From positions 55,379 to 119,378 of the forward strand of contig JBBHKE010002398.1 of NCBI GenBank assembly GCA_037447655.1: DNA of 64,000 bases. Reading direction: 5' to 3'. Below the pieces are notes generated by a model. That model was not told the DNA's origin, searched no databases, and saw only the letters and a list, made by a program, of their open reading frames with translations. The position numbers and the translations under genes are program-made. The DNA comes from Zygnema cylindricum. Its lineage: Eukaryota; Streptophyta; Zygnematophyceae; Zygnematales; Zygnemataceae. Below, piece by piece: positions 42,324-54,502 of the stretch. Position 1 is the first letter of the stretch, and each line of letters starts with the position of its first letter.

Positions 42324-43149
42324 GGCTCTCTCTCTCTCTCCCTTCCCTCTCTCTGGCTTCTCTTGCCAATCTTCGCTGTCTTTCCCCTCTTGTTCTCCTC
42401 TCTCTTTCCCTCACTGGTCCCTCCTTCCTTGCCTCTCCTTCCTTCACTAGACACTTTTGTTTTTTTTATATTTATGGTTCGTCTCGGGGAGCTTTCCCAC
42501 GTCTGAATCGGTAGACTCCAAAAAACGCCACTGGTGGTGGGTCGTTAAGTCGCAGGATATGTACGGGAATACGGGCGGGAGATTTAATGCTGGCGGGAGA
42601 ATCTAGCGGATAGCGGCTTTCCGGAGGATCTTGACGGGCGGCCCCGATATTGCGGCGGCAGGACCGAGCAGGAGCACGATTCGCCGGAGATGTACCGACG
42701 TGTAACGTGCGACCGACTTCAAACAATGAGATTTTGTCTTTTGCGGATGCCAGCGGGCGGGCACTTGGGAGACGCAGATTCTCGCGGGGGATCGTGTGGC
42801 GGGTAAGCAAGCGGTTGGACGAACGTATGCGGGTTGTACGATGCGGACGTCGATAGCGTACGAATGTTTGTTTCTTTCGCTTTCGATTTGCTGGTACGGC
42901 ATTTAAAGATAACAGGTCGGTGGGGCAGGAGAAGACTTTCTGAGATTTGGCATGTTTCCGACTTTTCCGGTCGTTACAATTGTTTTGTCGATAATGACGT
43001 GGCGATTCTTTATCAGAGGAACTGCCCCAGATGCAAATTTCGCCTTTGGATGTTATGACTGGATCACACGCAAATATGGACTCATACGTGTCGCCAACTA
43101 TATTACACACCAGACGAGAATATTGACGATATTTTTATGACACATTACG
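42324..43149. other. Upstream region of the KAI2-like gene
   Basis: A CT-rich leader (minus strand GAGAGAGA) lies just before the ATG. A 212-codon minus-strand frame at 43110-42472 has no family features and mixed Arg/Pro composition. Probably 5' UTR and promoter. Confidence 0.35.
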
Positions 43150-43154
43150 TGGTT

Positions 43155-44640
43155 ATAATTTCGCCGTCGATACACGATAGATTCCTCGAGCACTTTCCGC
43201 ATTTTGCGCGCCTACACGCCAAAGAAAATACAAAAAGATTGGATGCAGTATACGAAACTGGATTTTTTGAGACGATTCCCGTGAAATAAAATCAAGTTTT
43301 GAAATGAGGATCAAGCGTCGACCATTCAGACGACGGAACCACACGAGTTTAGTTATGTCGTTTTTCTTAGGCCGGTTGAGCTTGTCAAAATTCCATTAGA
43401 TTTTACGCGTGGGAAGACTTCGCACGTGTGAACACAGCTCACACCCGTACAGTCGTTTTCGACAGTCAAAAAGCCGTTCTATTATTTCTGCCATTTTTGA
43501 TTAAAAACTGGCTACCCGGAAAGCTGCCATCACTGAAACCCTACGCATTTTAAATCCATCACTGTAAAAAAGTGTGGAAGCTGACGACCAGTTTGACTTT
43601 TTTTGTCGTATCTGCAGGGAAGACCGCCAAAACGGCCGTTATGTCTGACACGATCCGTTTTACGTCCTGGTGGTGTAGAATCTGTAGTTAATATGCCACA
43701 CGTGCAAAAAAAATACGTGGCGTCAAGATATTCCTTAACGGACAATTACATGAGCAGCTGCGGTTCATTACAGCTTAAAATTTTTAATAAAGTTTCGACT
43801 GGGGAGATTCCGTCATTTTACTGTCGTATTTGTTAACTTTTAGCGTAGTAAATATTGCGTAACTTTTCTGGCAGGACGCTTAACGTTTAGCGTATTGCAT
43901 AACGTTTAACATATTGCAATATGTTCCGATGGAAATTTCTCCTTTAGGTACGGTTGTGATTTAATCGGTACGGCGCTAATTTATTGAACAAAACGACAGA
44001 AAAAACCTTTTTCACCTTTTTCACCATTTTTGCACATGGGGACACTGCTTAAGAAAGTAAAAAATAATGCCAAAAACGAAATGAAGTAAACATCAACACT
44101 ACCCCTTGAATCGTTATTAGCGTATAGAAATTATTAGTGTAAAGAAAAAATTAGCGTCATTCGTTTTAATTTAGTGCCATGAGACGTGGCAGATTATGGT
44201 CCACGTCCTTAAATAGTGTAGTTTATTATATCTAAGGTATCAATGTCAAAATTTTGGGGTGCCGATATAGCGTACATAAGGCTAATAACGATTCACGGTG
44301 TACTGTAGCTATACTCGATGAAGCGCATATTTATTTTCCAAGCTGTTTAGATCCTCTAGGCGGTGAAAATTATAAATACCAAATTCAGAAAACTGGCAAT
44401 ATCACGATGAAAAACCTTGCAAAAATTGGAACTTTTATCTTCGACTATTGTACAGAGATAGCATATGATCGAACTAAACTCTGTTCGATATCCAACACCA
44501 TCATTCTTGTATGTTCACAGATGTCCAATTCGTACGGATTTGGATTTTTCCCGAAAATACGTAGTATTCGCTTGTTTGGTAAATTTCGTAAATTTTGTAT
44601 GTTTCACACTGTACGAATAATTGTACGGACATCAGTATAT
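43155..44640. repeat. Direct duplication, copy A
   Basis: Matches 45410-46680 in order. Shared segments include ATTCCTCGAGCACTTTCCGC, AAAAACTGGCTACCCGGAAAG, ATGTTCCGATGGAAATTTC, GAAGCGCATATTTATTTTCC and TCACACTGTACGAATAATTG. This copy holds an extra MITE at 44102-44300. No LTR-type ends or coding content; the nature of the unit is unknown. Confidence 0.8.
44102..44300. mobile_element. TA-target MITE present in duplication copy A only
   Basis: CCCCTTGAATCGTTATTAGCG on the left and GCTAATAACGATTCACGGTG on the right, flanked by TA. At the same place copy B (about 46338-46345) reads AACAC-TA-ATAGCG without the insert. Confidence 0.75.
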
Positions 44641-44734
44641 AAATAAGGGAACGTTGTTTGCCCCTCTGCGAGGCCTTATATAGGCGATAGGCGGTGTGTC
44701 TGTCATCGATTTTTTCCGTCCGTCCGCAGTACGG

Positions 44735-45125
44735 ACAACCGTACGGCTAGCACAATGTAACGGTACTGTCCGTACCGCCATACGGATGGCATAATCTTAC
44801 ATTGCCAGTTGTCGGTGTGCAGACCACCGTACGGTTGGCATACTCTAACATTGCCAACCGTCGGTGTGCAGAGCGCCATACGGTTGGCGAAACCTAACAT
44901 TGCCACCCGTCGGTGGCAGACCACCGTACGGATGGCGTAATTTAACGCTGCCGTTCGTCGCTGTGTAGAACGCCGTGCGGATGGCGTAATTTAACGTTGA
45001 CGTGCGTCGTGTGCAGACCGCCGTACGGATGGCGTAATGTATTATTGCCAACCGTCGCTGTGCAGACCGCGTAGGGTTGGCACAATGTGACGTTGCCAAC
45101 CGTCGAAGGCCGCCGTGCCGCTGGC
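44735..45125. repeat. About 49-bp minisatellite
   Basis: Seven or so degenerate units built on CCGTACGGATGGCGTAAT, TTAACGTTGCC and AACCGTCGGTGTGCAGACC. It lies between the two copies of the direct duplication. Confidence 0.85.
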
Positions 45126-45131
45126 AGAATG

Positions 45132-45400
45132 TACACCGCGAATCGTTATTAGAGTATATAAATCTAATTTGGGTTCCTAAAATTTTGAGTTTTTTTCCTA
45201 AATAGGATACATGATTTTATTTTTTCCTTCACGTTAATTAAGGGTAAGGTTCCATTAGGGGAAAAATGCCGTTGTCTACTGAAATTCGTACTCTTTCGTA
45301 CAGTACCGTACCAAAAAAAATAAAATGTCAGAAAAACAAGCCTACTGAATGATGGATTTGATTCTCCACGTTTATGGGCGTAAACGTGGACCGTCGGATG
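45132..45400. mobile_element. TA-target MITE, left end only
   Basis: TA then CACCGCGAATCGTTATTAGAG at 45132. No matching right end was found before duplication copy B, so the limits are uncertain. Confidence 0.4.
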
Positions 45401-45409
45401 CATAATCGG

Positions 45410-46680
45410 ATACGATTCCTCGAGCACTTTCCGCATTTTGCGCGCCTACACGCCAAAGAAAAAACAAAAAAGATTGGATGCAGTACACGAAACTGGATTT
45501 TTTTAGACAATTCCCGTGAAATAAAATCCAGCTTTGAAATGACTCAATGAGGATCAAGCGTCGACCATTCAGACGACGGAACCACAGGAGTTTATTTGTG
45601 TCGTTTTCCTTAGGCCGGTTGAGCTTGTCGAAATTCCAGTAGATTTTACGCGTGGGAAGACTTCGCACGCGTGAACACAGCTCACACTCGTACAGTCGTT
45701 ATCGACAGTCAAAAAGCCGTTGTACTTTTTTTGCCATTTTTGATTAAAAACTGGCTACCCGGAAAGCTGCCATCACTGAAACCCTACGCATTTTCAATCC
45801 ATCACTGTAGCTTCTCCCAAAAAAAGTGTGGAAGCTGACGACCAGTTGACTTTTTTGTCGTATCTGCAGGGGAGACCGCCTAAACGGACGTTATGTCTGG
45901 TTACGTTCTGGTGGTGTAGAATCTGTAGTTAATATGCCACACGAGCAAGAATTGTTACGTGGAGTCAAGATATTCCTTAACGGATAATTCAATGAGCAGC
46001 TGAGGTTCATTACAGCTTAAAATTTCTTATAAAGTTTCGACTGGGGAGATTCCGTCATTTTACTGTCGTATTTGTTAACTTTTAGCGTAGTAAATATTGC
46101 GTAACTTTTCTGGCGGGACGCTTAACGTTTAGCGTATTGCATAAACGTGTAACATATTGCAATATGTTCCGATGGAAATTTCCCCTTGAGGTACGGTTGT
46201 GATTTAATCGGTACGAAGCTAAGTTTTTTAAGAAATCGACAGAAAAAAACCTTTTTCACCTTTTTCACCATTTTCGCACATGGGGACACTGCTTAAAAAA
46301 GTAAAAAATTATGTCAAAAACGAAATGAAGTAAGTATTAACACTAATAGCGATATTCAATGAAGCGCATATTTATTTTCCACGCTGTTTAGATCCTCTAG
46401 GCTCTGAAAATTATAAACACCAAATTCAGAAAACTGGCAATATCAAGATGAAAAACCTTGCAAAAATCGGTACTTAATATCTTCCAGTATTGTAGGGAGA
46501 TAAAATATGATCAAACTAAACACTGTTAAATATGCAACACTATCATTCTCTTATGTTCATGGATGTCCAATTCATACGGATTTGGATTTTTTTCCAAAAA
46601 CTACGTAGTATTCGCTTGTTTTGTAAATTTCGTACGTTTCACACTGTTCGAATAATTGTATGGACATTAAAAAAAAAGAC
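45410..46680. repeat. Direct duplication, copy B
   Basis: Second copy of 43155-44640, diverged by scattered substitutions and small indels. It lacks the MITE of copy A and ends in a short poly-A run before AAGACG. Confidence 0.8.
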
Positions 46681-47332
46681 GTTTCTTCATTTGCGCTCGC
46701 GTATTTTAGGTCCTCTACTCCGTCTTCAGAAGGAAGCCGCCGTTGGAGACGCCGTAAATTTCGCCGCTCGCCGCTAGTTCGTTGCGCTTTTTAGATTTTT
46801 AAAGTATTGAATATTTAAAACTTTTGAAATTTGAAAGTCAAAATTAAGTACGAATTTTACGACGAATTTTATAAAATTTGAAATTGTTTTATGCCATAAT
46901 TATTTAAAACACATTTTATGTACGATTCGAACGCGCATACAATACGTAGAAACTGAAGAGGTCGATTTGAAAAAATCGTAAAAATCGTTAACGAAATTTT
47001 GTCTGTCATGTTAAAAAATTGAATTCAACATGTACCGCGGTTTGTAGGCTTTCCGTTAAATAAGCGGTAAAAAATTTTGATTTTATCAATATTTATCATC
47101 AAAGTATTGGAACACCTACATCAGCTGGTTACGGTCGACGGTCTTCCAAAGTATTACAAAAATTTATAGGGCCAAGTTCAAATCCCAAGGCTCGCCTCCT
47201 TTTGGTCAGAATAACATTGTCTGTCTGTCTCAGACTATTCGACAGTCTTTGGTCTCCGAGACCGTGCGACTTCAAAAAAACAAAGTACAAGCCATATGCA
47301 GATGACATTTTTCATCATTCAACATTGCACGG
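46681..47332. other. Non-coding spacer
   Basis: AT-rich, no gene or element end recognised before the gypsy LTR at 47333. Confidence 0.4.
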
Positions 47333-48313
47333 TGTAATAAGATCTCCTATCTCTAAAAAAATCCCATTACTACAACCAACTTCAACCACACATTCTATAC
47401 ATTGGAAAATACACATCCACATTGGAAAGCACTCACATAAAGGATAAACTTTAAATTATAAGAAACTCATGTATACATAACATTAGCTTGGTCTCTTGCC
47501 CCCGTGGCTCAACCCTTGTTTTAAAGTGTTTTCCACTACTCTCCACTCCTAAATAATTCTATCTCTTAACTACTAAAACACTACTTAGTTTGTAAGAGAT
47601 TTCAATTTAATAATGGCATTGCTCCAATTTGGTTTTAATTGCTCAAGACCCAGATCAGTCATAATTTCTCACAAACTTTTCCAAAGGAAAAGATGTCATC
47701 TCTTCTCTTAGACTTCACTATTTATCCATCATCGTCTTGGACTAGCCAGGCCGGAGTCAACGCTCTATTGAACAGGTTTTACCTGTGCCAATCATTGATC
47801 AACAAAAAGATCAACAAAATCTCAGACTCACCAATGCAAAAGCGTGCGAAATCTCCCACTAACTACGTTGCATTTACAAACCATTGAAATTCTACATTTT
47901 ACTACGTAGCATTTAAGTGCAAAAGTGTGCGCGAATTGAAAAGCGACTTCGCACGTTCGCGCGTCACAAATTTTGCACGTGAAAGTACCTACAAAATTTA
48001 CAAATTTTATTTTATGACGTTTCATACTAAAAATCGTACGAAACGAACCATCATATGTACTGAACTACTATGAATACTTCATAGACGTACGCCTGGAATT
48101 CCGCGGCTACTTTTGACCCTTAACCCGTTACAATGATACCCACTTGTTAGTTTGACCCCGTGCTGTCACCTAAATACACCCATCGCTATATCTTTCGAAA
48201 TAGAACTCCAAATCGCGCGATTCTTTCGCGGGCGTCTACCAAATTAACAACTTTGTATTTGTAACCCTTAAATACCCATTTAGGTTCAATTTCGATCCGC
48301 TGTTAGTGTCACA
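47333..48313 (-). repeat. Gypsy element 1 3' LTR (981 bp)
   Basis: The minus strand begins TGTGACACTAACAGCGGATC after the polypurine tract and ends GATCTTATTACA. Compared with the LTR at 55413-56516, the part up to about 47845 is diverged and the remainder nearly identical. Confidence 0.85.
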
Positions 48314-48356
48314 TAATCCCCTCCTTATTTTTAACGGCCCTTAGTTAAAACACATT

Positions 48357-48563
48357 TCACTCTGAAGACGGGACTTCTATATTATTATCCCTCCAATACC
48401 TTTGTAAACATTCAGAATATTTAAACTCTAGAGTCAACTCATATTCTGGCCTTCCTAGATAATGCACTTGCCAAATTATAGTATTGCGAACCTTGAACCG
48501 TTGACCAACCCAATCTATTACATATTTGTGGACCTTAGGTTCTATAACTATTGAGGGATCCAA
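48357..48563 (-). pseudogene. Gypsy integrase C-terminus with chromodomain (element 1)
   Basis: HKYVIDWVGQRFKVRNTIIW, then QVHYLGRPEYELTLEF and LQRYWRDN fit the chromodomain pattern of chromoviral integrases (VKWKGY..E.TWEP..L). The upstream frame is broken. Confidence 0.65.
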
Positions 48564-49183
48564 TTATATTTCTCCTTTAGTTGGTCGAATATTTGCTGAT
48601 TTCAACTGACTGATGTGTATTACTAGATGATTTTTTGTTGAAGGCGGAAAATCCAATTTGGAAGCAGCTGACATTATTATCTCGATTACAATAAATAGTC
48701 CGATTATTTAGGAGCAACTTTCTCCGTAGTATCCGATTGTCTCTCGATCTTGCACCTATAATGAGTTGTAGAAAGCCAAACCTTGTCACTTGTGATTACC
48801 GCCTAATCACCTCGGTTGCCGTTAGCATTTAAATCTTTCCTCCTTTGTGCCTCTACTAATGCATTCGGACTGTTTTCCAAACTGTTTGAATGTTTTCCAA
48901 ATTGTTTGAATGTATTCACAAAACTTTGTTCCAGAACCACTATTATCTTGAGTGACCCCTGTTATTAAGTTTAATGTTTCTCAGGGTTGGTATTCGTCTG
49001 CAACTTAAAATGGTGAAAATCTTGTACTATCGTGTTTAGTTGTATTGTATGCAAATTCCATTAATGGCGGTTTAGGTTCCCATGTGTTTTAAACTCCACT
49101 GCAAACAGTCTTAAGCATTTATTCCAGTGTACGATTCATCTTTTCAATCTGTCCATCTGTTTGAGGATGATATGAGGTACTCA

Positions 49184-49867
49184 TTATAAATTCAGTGCCA
49201 AAATTTTGCCGCAATTCTTTCCAAATGCATACGTAAATTTAGAATCTTTATCACTGACTACAAAAAGAGGGACTCCGTGATACCTAACCACGTTGTCAAA
49301 AAATAACTTTTGCGATATCCATAACTCAATGAGTATTTTTGCAAGGAATAAAGGTTGCCATTTTACTAAACTATCAACTACGACCATGATACTATCATTT
49401 ATTCTAGATGTAGCTGACAACCTGGCAATAAAATCCATACTGACAGATTTACATGGTCTTTCGCGGATATCTGAAGGTTTTAAGAGACCTTTAGTTTTAT
49501 GGTTACTAAATTTACTCTGTTAGCAAAGGACACAACTTTCCACCTGTTTTGACACCTCCTTTGCCATCCCGGGCCAAAACAACCTACTCTGCAAACGACT
49601 AAGAGTTTTATCTCGACCTAGATGTCCTAAATGCTCATGGACTTCTTGTAAAAGATGTTTTCTTAAGTCACCCATTTCAGAAATGCATAATCTATCCCCT
49701 GTTCGCAAATACAGTAAACCATCTTCTATTCTAAACTTTTTGACATGCCTCTCATTTAATGGGTCAGAATTCCCTTCCAAAATATTTTTGTAAATCGCAG
49801 CAAAAGAAGGATGTTTATCACAACCATTTATAAGAGCATCTAAAAACAATTCATCCCGAACCATCAC
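49184..49867 (-). pseudogene. Gypsy integrase zinc finger and catalytic core (element 1)
   Basis: 49867-49520 carries the HHCC finger (HEHLGHLGRDKT .. VESCVLC). 49438-49184 carries the start of the core, MDFIARL, VVVDSLVKW and GVPLFVVSDKDSKF, with the first two catalytic Asp. A stop and shift separate the two at about 49520. Confidence 0.85.
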
Positions 49868-50067
49868 ACTTATTTCAAAACATCTACTTAAAGGTTACAT
49901 TTGTCTTTCCAGGAATATGTTTGACATTAAATTTTAAATAAGACAATTTTTGCATCCACCTAAACCTGTCAGTAAGTCATAATTTGTGCATCACTTAATC
50001 TTTGTAGATAAGAGAGTGCCTTATTATCACAGTGAACTGTAAATATTTTATTATGGAAATATCAACG

Positions 50068-50292
50068 CTATTTCACCAATGCATGAACTATTGCAAGTAA
50101 TTCTTTTTCTTGTGTTGGATAGTTTTTTTCAGCATCATTGAATTTCATGGACTGAAAAACAATAGGTTGAGAATGTTTGTCGAGTTTTTGACTTATAACT
50201 GCACTCTTACCTTTATCAGATTCATTTGTAGTGATCAGAATTGTAAATTCCCCAACAGGAGCAAGATACACCAGTGTAGGGGTAGAGTTCAA
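50068..50292 (-). pseudogene. Gypsy RNase H fragment (element 1)
   Basis: AVISQKLDKHSQPIVFQSMK and NYPTQEKELLAIVHAL match the RNase H of gypsy elements (S..L...E.NY...EKELLAIV.A). The initial DASD-type motif has become TTNESDKG. Confidence 0.8.
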
Positions 50293-50469
50293 CTTCCGTT
50301 TTAATTACTCGAAAGCTCTCTCTTGATCGCCTCCCCACACAAACGTCTCCTTCTCCTGAAATGAATCTGTCAAAGGTGTGGCGATCATACTGAAGTTCTT
50401 GATAAATTTCATGTAATAAGTGGCCAATCCCAAAAATGATTTAACTTCTGTGACATTAGTGGGTTGCTT

Positions 50470-51259
50470 TCAATGTGACATTAGTGGGTTGCTTCCAATT
50501 TTGGATTGCAGTAATTTTGGATGGATTGTTTTAACACCTTCCCCACTAACTATATGTCCCAAAAATATTTGTTCACTTTTAATAAAACTGGATTGTGATA
50601 ATTTTCCATGTAATTTCCTTTCCCTTAACCTTTCTAACACTTTCCTTAAATGAATTACATGTTGTTCTGTAGATTCGCTGTAAATTATAATATCATTTAT
50701 AAACACGTAAACAAGCTCATCTATATAATCTAAAAAGGTTTGGTTCATTATTCTTTAGTAAGTAGGCGGTGCATTAGTTAAGCCAAATGGCATCACTATC
50801 CGCTCAAAATGACCAACCCTAGTTCGAAAGCAGTTTTATCAACATCATCCGTTCTAATTGGCACTTGATTGAAGCCACTACGCAGTTCAATCAACGAATA
50901 TAATTAAGCATTTTTTAACGATCTAACAAACCAGAAATTAAAGGTAATGGATACTTATCCTTCATCGTAATCTAGTTCGGACTACGATAGTCGACACACA
51001 TTCTCAGCGTCCCGTCCTTCTTTTTGACGAAGAGAACTAGTCCTCCGTAAGGTGATTTGCTGGGGTGAATATGTCCTTTATCCAAAAGCTCCTTGATTTG
51101 TTTCATTAACTCCTCCTGCTCAAAGAAAATGTGTTTGTAAAATCCTATGACAAGAGGATTACATCCAGGTTCAAGATTAATAACATGTTCCACATCTAGG
51201 GATGGTGGCCTTTCTAAAGGTAAATGACTCGGGAAAACATCTCCAAATTCAAAAATCAA
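50470..51259 (-). pseudogene. Gypsy reverse transcriptase (element 1)
   Basis: 51259-50972 has VEHVINLEPGCNP, ELLDKGHIHPSKSPYGG and MCVDYRSPN. 50748-50470 has the catalytic box as VFINDIIIYS, where family members have YIDD, so one catalytic Asp is Asn. It then runs on through LGHIVSGEGV. Frames between are shifted. Confidence 0.85.
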
Positions 51260-51747
51260 ATCTTTAACAACAACATCAAGTGTATTAATGTCAGTAACAA
51301 ATCAGATTTTAGTTTTTTAAGAGTTTTAGTGGTGTCTGATTTAAGGATGGCATCAATGTTTGTGTTTTCTCCCTTTTTTCATCAGTAACGACTCAGTTAC
51401 TAATAACAAAAAAACCTGATTCTTTTTATCTTTTAAATGATTTTTAAATTGCTTAGCTGAAATCAAACCTTCCATTCCCAGTTTGTTTATATTATTTATA
51501 TGATTCCTATAAATTTTCTTTGAAGGTAATGCTTGCAAAACATTCCAACTATTTTCATACTTCACTTTCAATGTGTTAGTTTCCCAATTAATTTGACGAT
51601 TATGTTCAGTTAACCAAGGTTTTTCCAGAATTAGTCCCTCACTTCCCAAATTCACTATTTCACACACAACTTTTATTTTATAATCTTGGATATAACCTAC
51701 TATTGTGTCAGTTTGTAAGTCTCATGCGGACTTATTACCATTAGTCT

Positions 51748-52062
51748 CTAGAACATGTAAAGCTTTTCCCTTATTGCTGTAGAAGTTTTATTTTCCTCTA
51801 CAAACTTACGTGAAATAATATTACGTGTAGCACCAGAATCAACCATTACTTTTAACGGTTTTCCTTCCACTAAAGATTCGAATCTGATGAAACTCTGTCT
51901 AGTGTCATCGTTACTTAACAGTCTTAACATAGGTCTGTTGTTGAGAATTTTATCAGAAAGATTATTCAAACTATGCAATGTAGTAAGAATCATAATGAAT
52001 TCACCTATCTTAGCTTTCCCACTCATTAATTTGCCTTCCAAAGTTAACTCTTTGCCTTCCAA
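51748..52062 (-). pseudogene. Gypsy aspartic protease (element 1)
   Basis: KVMVDSGATRNIISRKFVEE carries the DSGAT active site. The preceding sequence is a linker, and the following frame (51667-51353) continues the protease-RT spacer (GLILEKPWLTEHNRQINW, equivalent to LG.PWL...N..IDW). Confidence 0.85.
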
Positions 52063-52495
52063 AGTTAACTCTTTAACCTCTGGATCTGGTTAACTCAACT
52101 GAGTACTTTCAGCTAGTCTTTTCCGTTTTCCACCTTATAGGCTTCCTGCTCAACTATGCATAATGCAATATCTTTTTGGAGACTTTCATTGTCATCGACT
52201 GTTTGTAGAGAACCTTTATCTCTACAGTCTTTAGCGTAATGAATTTTATCAGAAAGATTATTCAAACTATGCAATGTAGTAAGAATCATATCCACTCATT
52301 AATTTGCCTTCCAAAGTTAACTCTTTAACCTCTGGATCTGGTTAACTCAACTGAGTACTTTCAGCTAGTCTTTTCCGTTTTCGACCTTATAGGCTTCCTG
52401 CTCAACTATGCATAATGCAATATCTTTTTGGAGACTTTAATTGTCATCAACTGTTTTTAGAGAATCTTTATCTCTACAGTCTTTAGCGTAATGAT
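51945..52495. repeat. About 296-bp tandem duplication in gypsy element 1
   Basis: GAATTTTATCAGAAAGATTA and the following sequence through TTCCGTTTTCSACCTTATAGG and TCTTTAGCGTAATGA occur at 51945 and again at 52241. The second copy lacks a short piece after AGAATCATA. It covers the linker between protease and zinc knuckles. Confidence 0.75.
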
Positions 52496-54502
52496 CTGGA
52501 CCTCCGCATTTGAAACAAATGATTTTTTTTTTGGGTTTTGTGCACTCTTTAATGAAATGTCTCTCCTCTCTACAGTTATAACACTTAATCTTTTTCAGTT
52601 GTGCACACTCAAATGCCCAATGACCCCTTTTCTGACAGATAGTGCATATGGGTATGGTAAGATTAGGTTTTTGAGTATTAATGCTCGGTTAAGGACTCTT
52701 AATGTATCCCCCTCTATTGCTCAATTTGTTTCCTACATTAACACCCTGTCCACCTCTCTGATTTTTCCTGAAGATATTCTGCCTATTCACTAGACCCGCA
52801 TTCAGACCCTCCTCCACAAATTCCTCCTCACCCCACTCTGATACTTCATTCAAATTACCCGCGAGTGATCTAGATTCCCGATTATAACCTAACTGATCCT
52901 CTAATTCCAATGACTTATGTTGTAATTCTGTAATTCCTTCAAATAATTAAATTTCTGATATTTAAGTTCTGATTTCAATATAGGATTCAAATAGTTCAAA
53001 AAATGCAACTTAGGGTACGTCCCCATGTATTAAAGTACATACTTTACTCTGTCTTTTTGCCCTAAAATTCAGGGAACTTTGAAAAAAACTTTAGCCGTAC
53101 GAGAAAATCATTTTTACCAAAGTAAAGTTAACGTCAATTCATACTTTGGATGTACGGCGTGTTTGTCGTTATGTGAACGCATTTTGGCGTTTTCCCCTTT
53201 TCGACCCCCGAGCAAGAAAATCCAGCCCAAAAAAAAACTTCATCTAAAATCACCTCGAGGGGGTGATTTTAGTTGAAGTACCGCCCAGACAGCGAATGAA
53301 AAACGAACCACGCACGCGCCACACGATTTGTGATTTTTTTGGACGAGGGAGAGTCCTCACTATTTTTCTCCGTACCCGTCACGCGCTATGTACGGAAAAA
53401 AATTGCAGGGGTCTCGGACTTCCACTTGCATTCATGGGTCCTTTGCATAATTTTTCGCCGTTGTCGCCTCTCCTCTCTCCCTCTCATACTATCGCTTGTA
53501 TCTCACACTTTTTTAAATGAGACACGACAATATTGGTATAAAATGAAAGATCGTTAAAAAATATATTTTTTGAAATTTTTTAGATTTTTATTTAATGGCA
53601 AATCTTGTGAGAAAAGTAGAAAAAGCGAAATCGGGAAACCATGGCGGAAAGTACTTGAATCCGTGACGTCGACGTTGTCACAAGTGAGCGTGACGTCACA
53701 ATGTCACCAAACCCTAAACATTTGCAATTTCACAAAAATCTCGGCGTCTACAACTGTCGCTGTTTTTGTTCGCGTCACTAATCGTCGGAAGTTTCGTAGT
53801 CGCCTTCAATCGTCACAACTTGTACCTACGTCTACAACCGTCACATGTCAAAGTTCCGATTTCATTTTCGCACATTGGGACGCTCTTCAAAGTAGTACGG
53901 CGAATCTTCACTACAGTCCAAAATACTTTATCAAAGTACCGATTACATGGGGACGTACCCTTAGCCATTTCATGAGTCAAACCTATGACATGAATGCTAG
54001 ATGAGTTAAATTCCATAATATCCTTCACAGATCCAGTCTGCTTAGAGTTCAACCACTTTTTTTCCATTTTAGAGTTAAAAGTGACAAACAAGAAACGCAA
54101 TTTGATCGCGGTTTTAAAAGCTTCCCATGCAGCATTATCGGGAATTAAATTATACTTTCTTTGAGTGTAATACCAAATCTGAGCATCACCTTTCATAAAG
54201 CTAACAACAAAAGAAGTGTAATCATCAGGATCACAATTTCTAGATTCCAAATAATACTCGATATAAAAAATCCAAGCATCCAACTCATCAATATTTTTAC
54301 CATCAAAGGATGGTGCCTCATTAATAGACAACTTCATATCTTTTATCTTCTTAGGTCTATCATGATCATCTTCCCTAAAAATGGCATTTCTCTTACTACT
54401 CTCACCCTTTTGGTCATTAACATCCTTTCCGTTGTGAATTAAATTAATTAGCTTATTCAATTTCTGATTTGAAATATTCCCATTTTCTTCAACATATTTC
54501 AA
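52480..54502 (-). pseudogene. Gypsy gag with zinc knuckles, split by an insertion (element 1)
   Basis: 54502-53964 holds the capsid region (SINEAPSFDGKNIDELDAWI, ESRNCDPDDYTSFVV, MKGDAQIWYY). After the Harbinger-like insert the reading resumes as LHFLNYLNPILKSELKYQKF at about 53009. Degraded CCHC knuckles (GGPDHYAKDC, EERHFIKEC) follow near 52650-52480. Part of the long 53813-54502 open frame is insert sequence. Confidence 0.8.
53013..53960. mobile_element. Harbinger-like element with TTA target duplication in gypsy gag
   Basis: The ends are GGGTACGTCCCCATGTA and TACATGGGGACGTACCC, flanked by TTA on both sides (53010-53012 and 53961-53963). Its 948 bp carry no recognised transposase. An imperfect palindrome CTAAAATCACC .. 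GGTGATTTTAG lies at 53244-53272. Removing it plus one TTA rejoins the gag frame. Confidence 0.85.

Noticed and set aside
42472-43110. 212-codon minus-strand open frame upstream of the KAI2-like gene
   Set aside because: No family landmark, no splice link to the hydrolase and mixed basic/Pro composition; more likely leader or promoter sequence.
44735-45125. Possible repeat-protein gene (minus-strand frames of 64-84 codons)
   Set aside because: The 49-bp unit is not a multiple of 3 and the frames change along the array.
43155-46680. The two direct copies as LTRs of one element
   Set aside because: No TG..CA ends, primer site, polypurine tract or coding sequence between them; the spacer is a minisatellite plus a MITE end.
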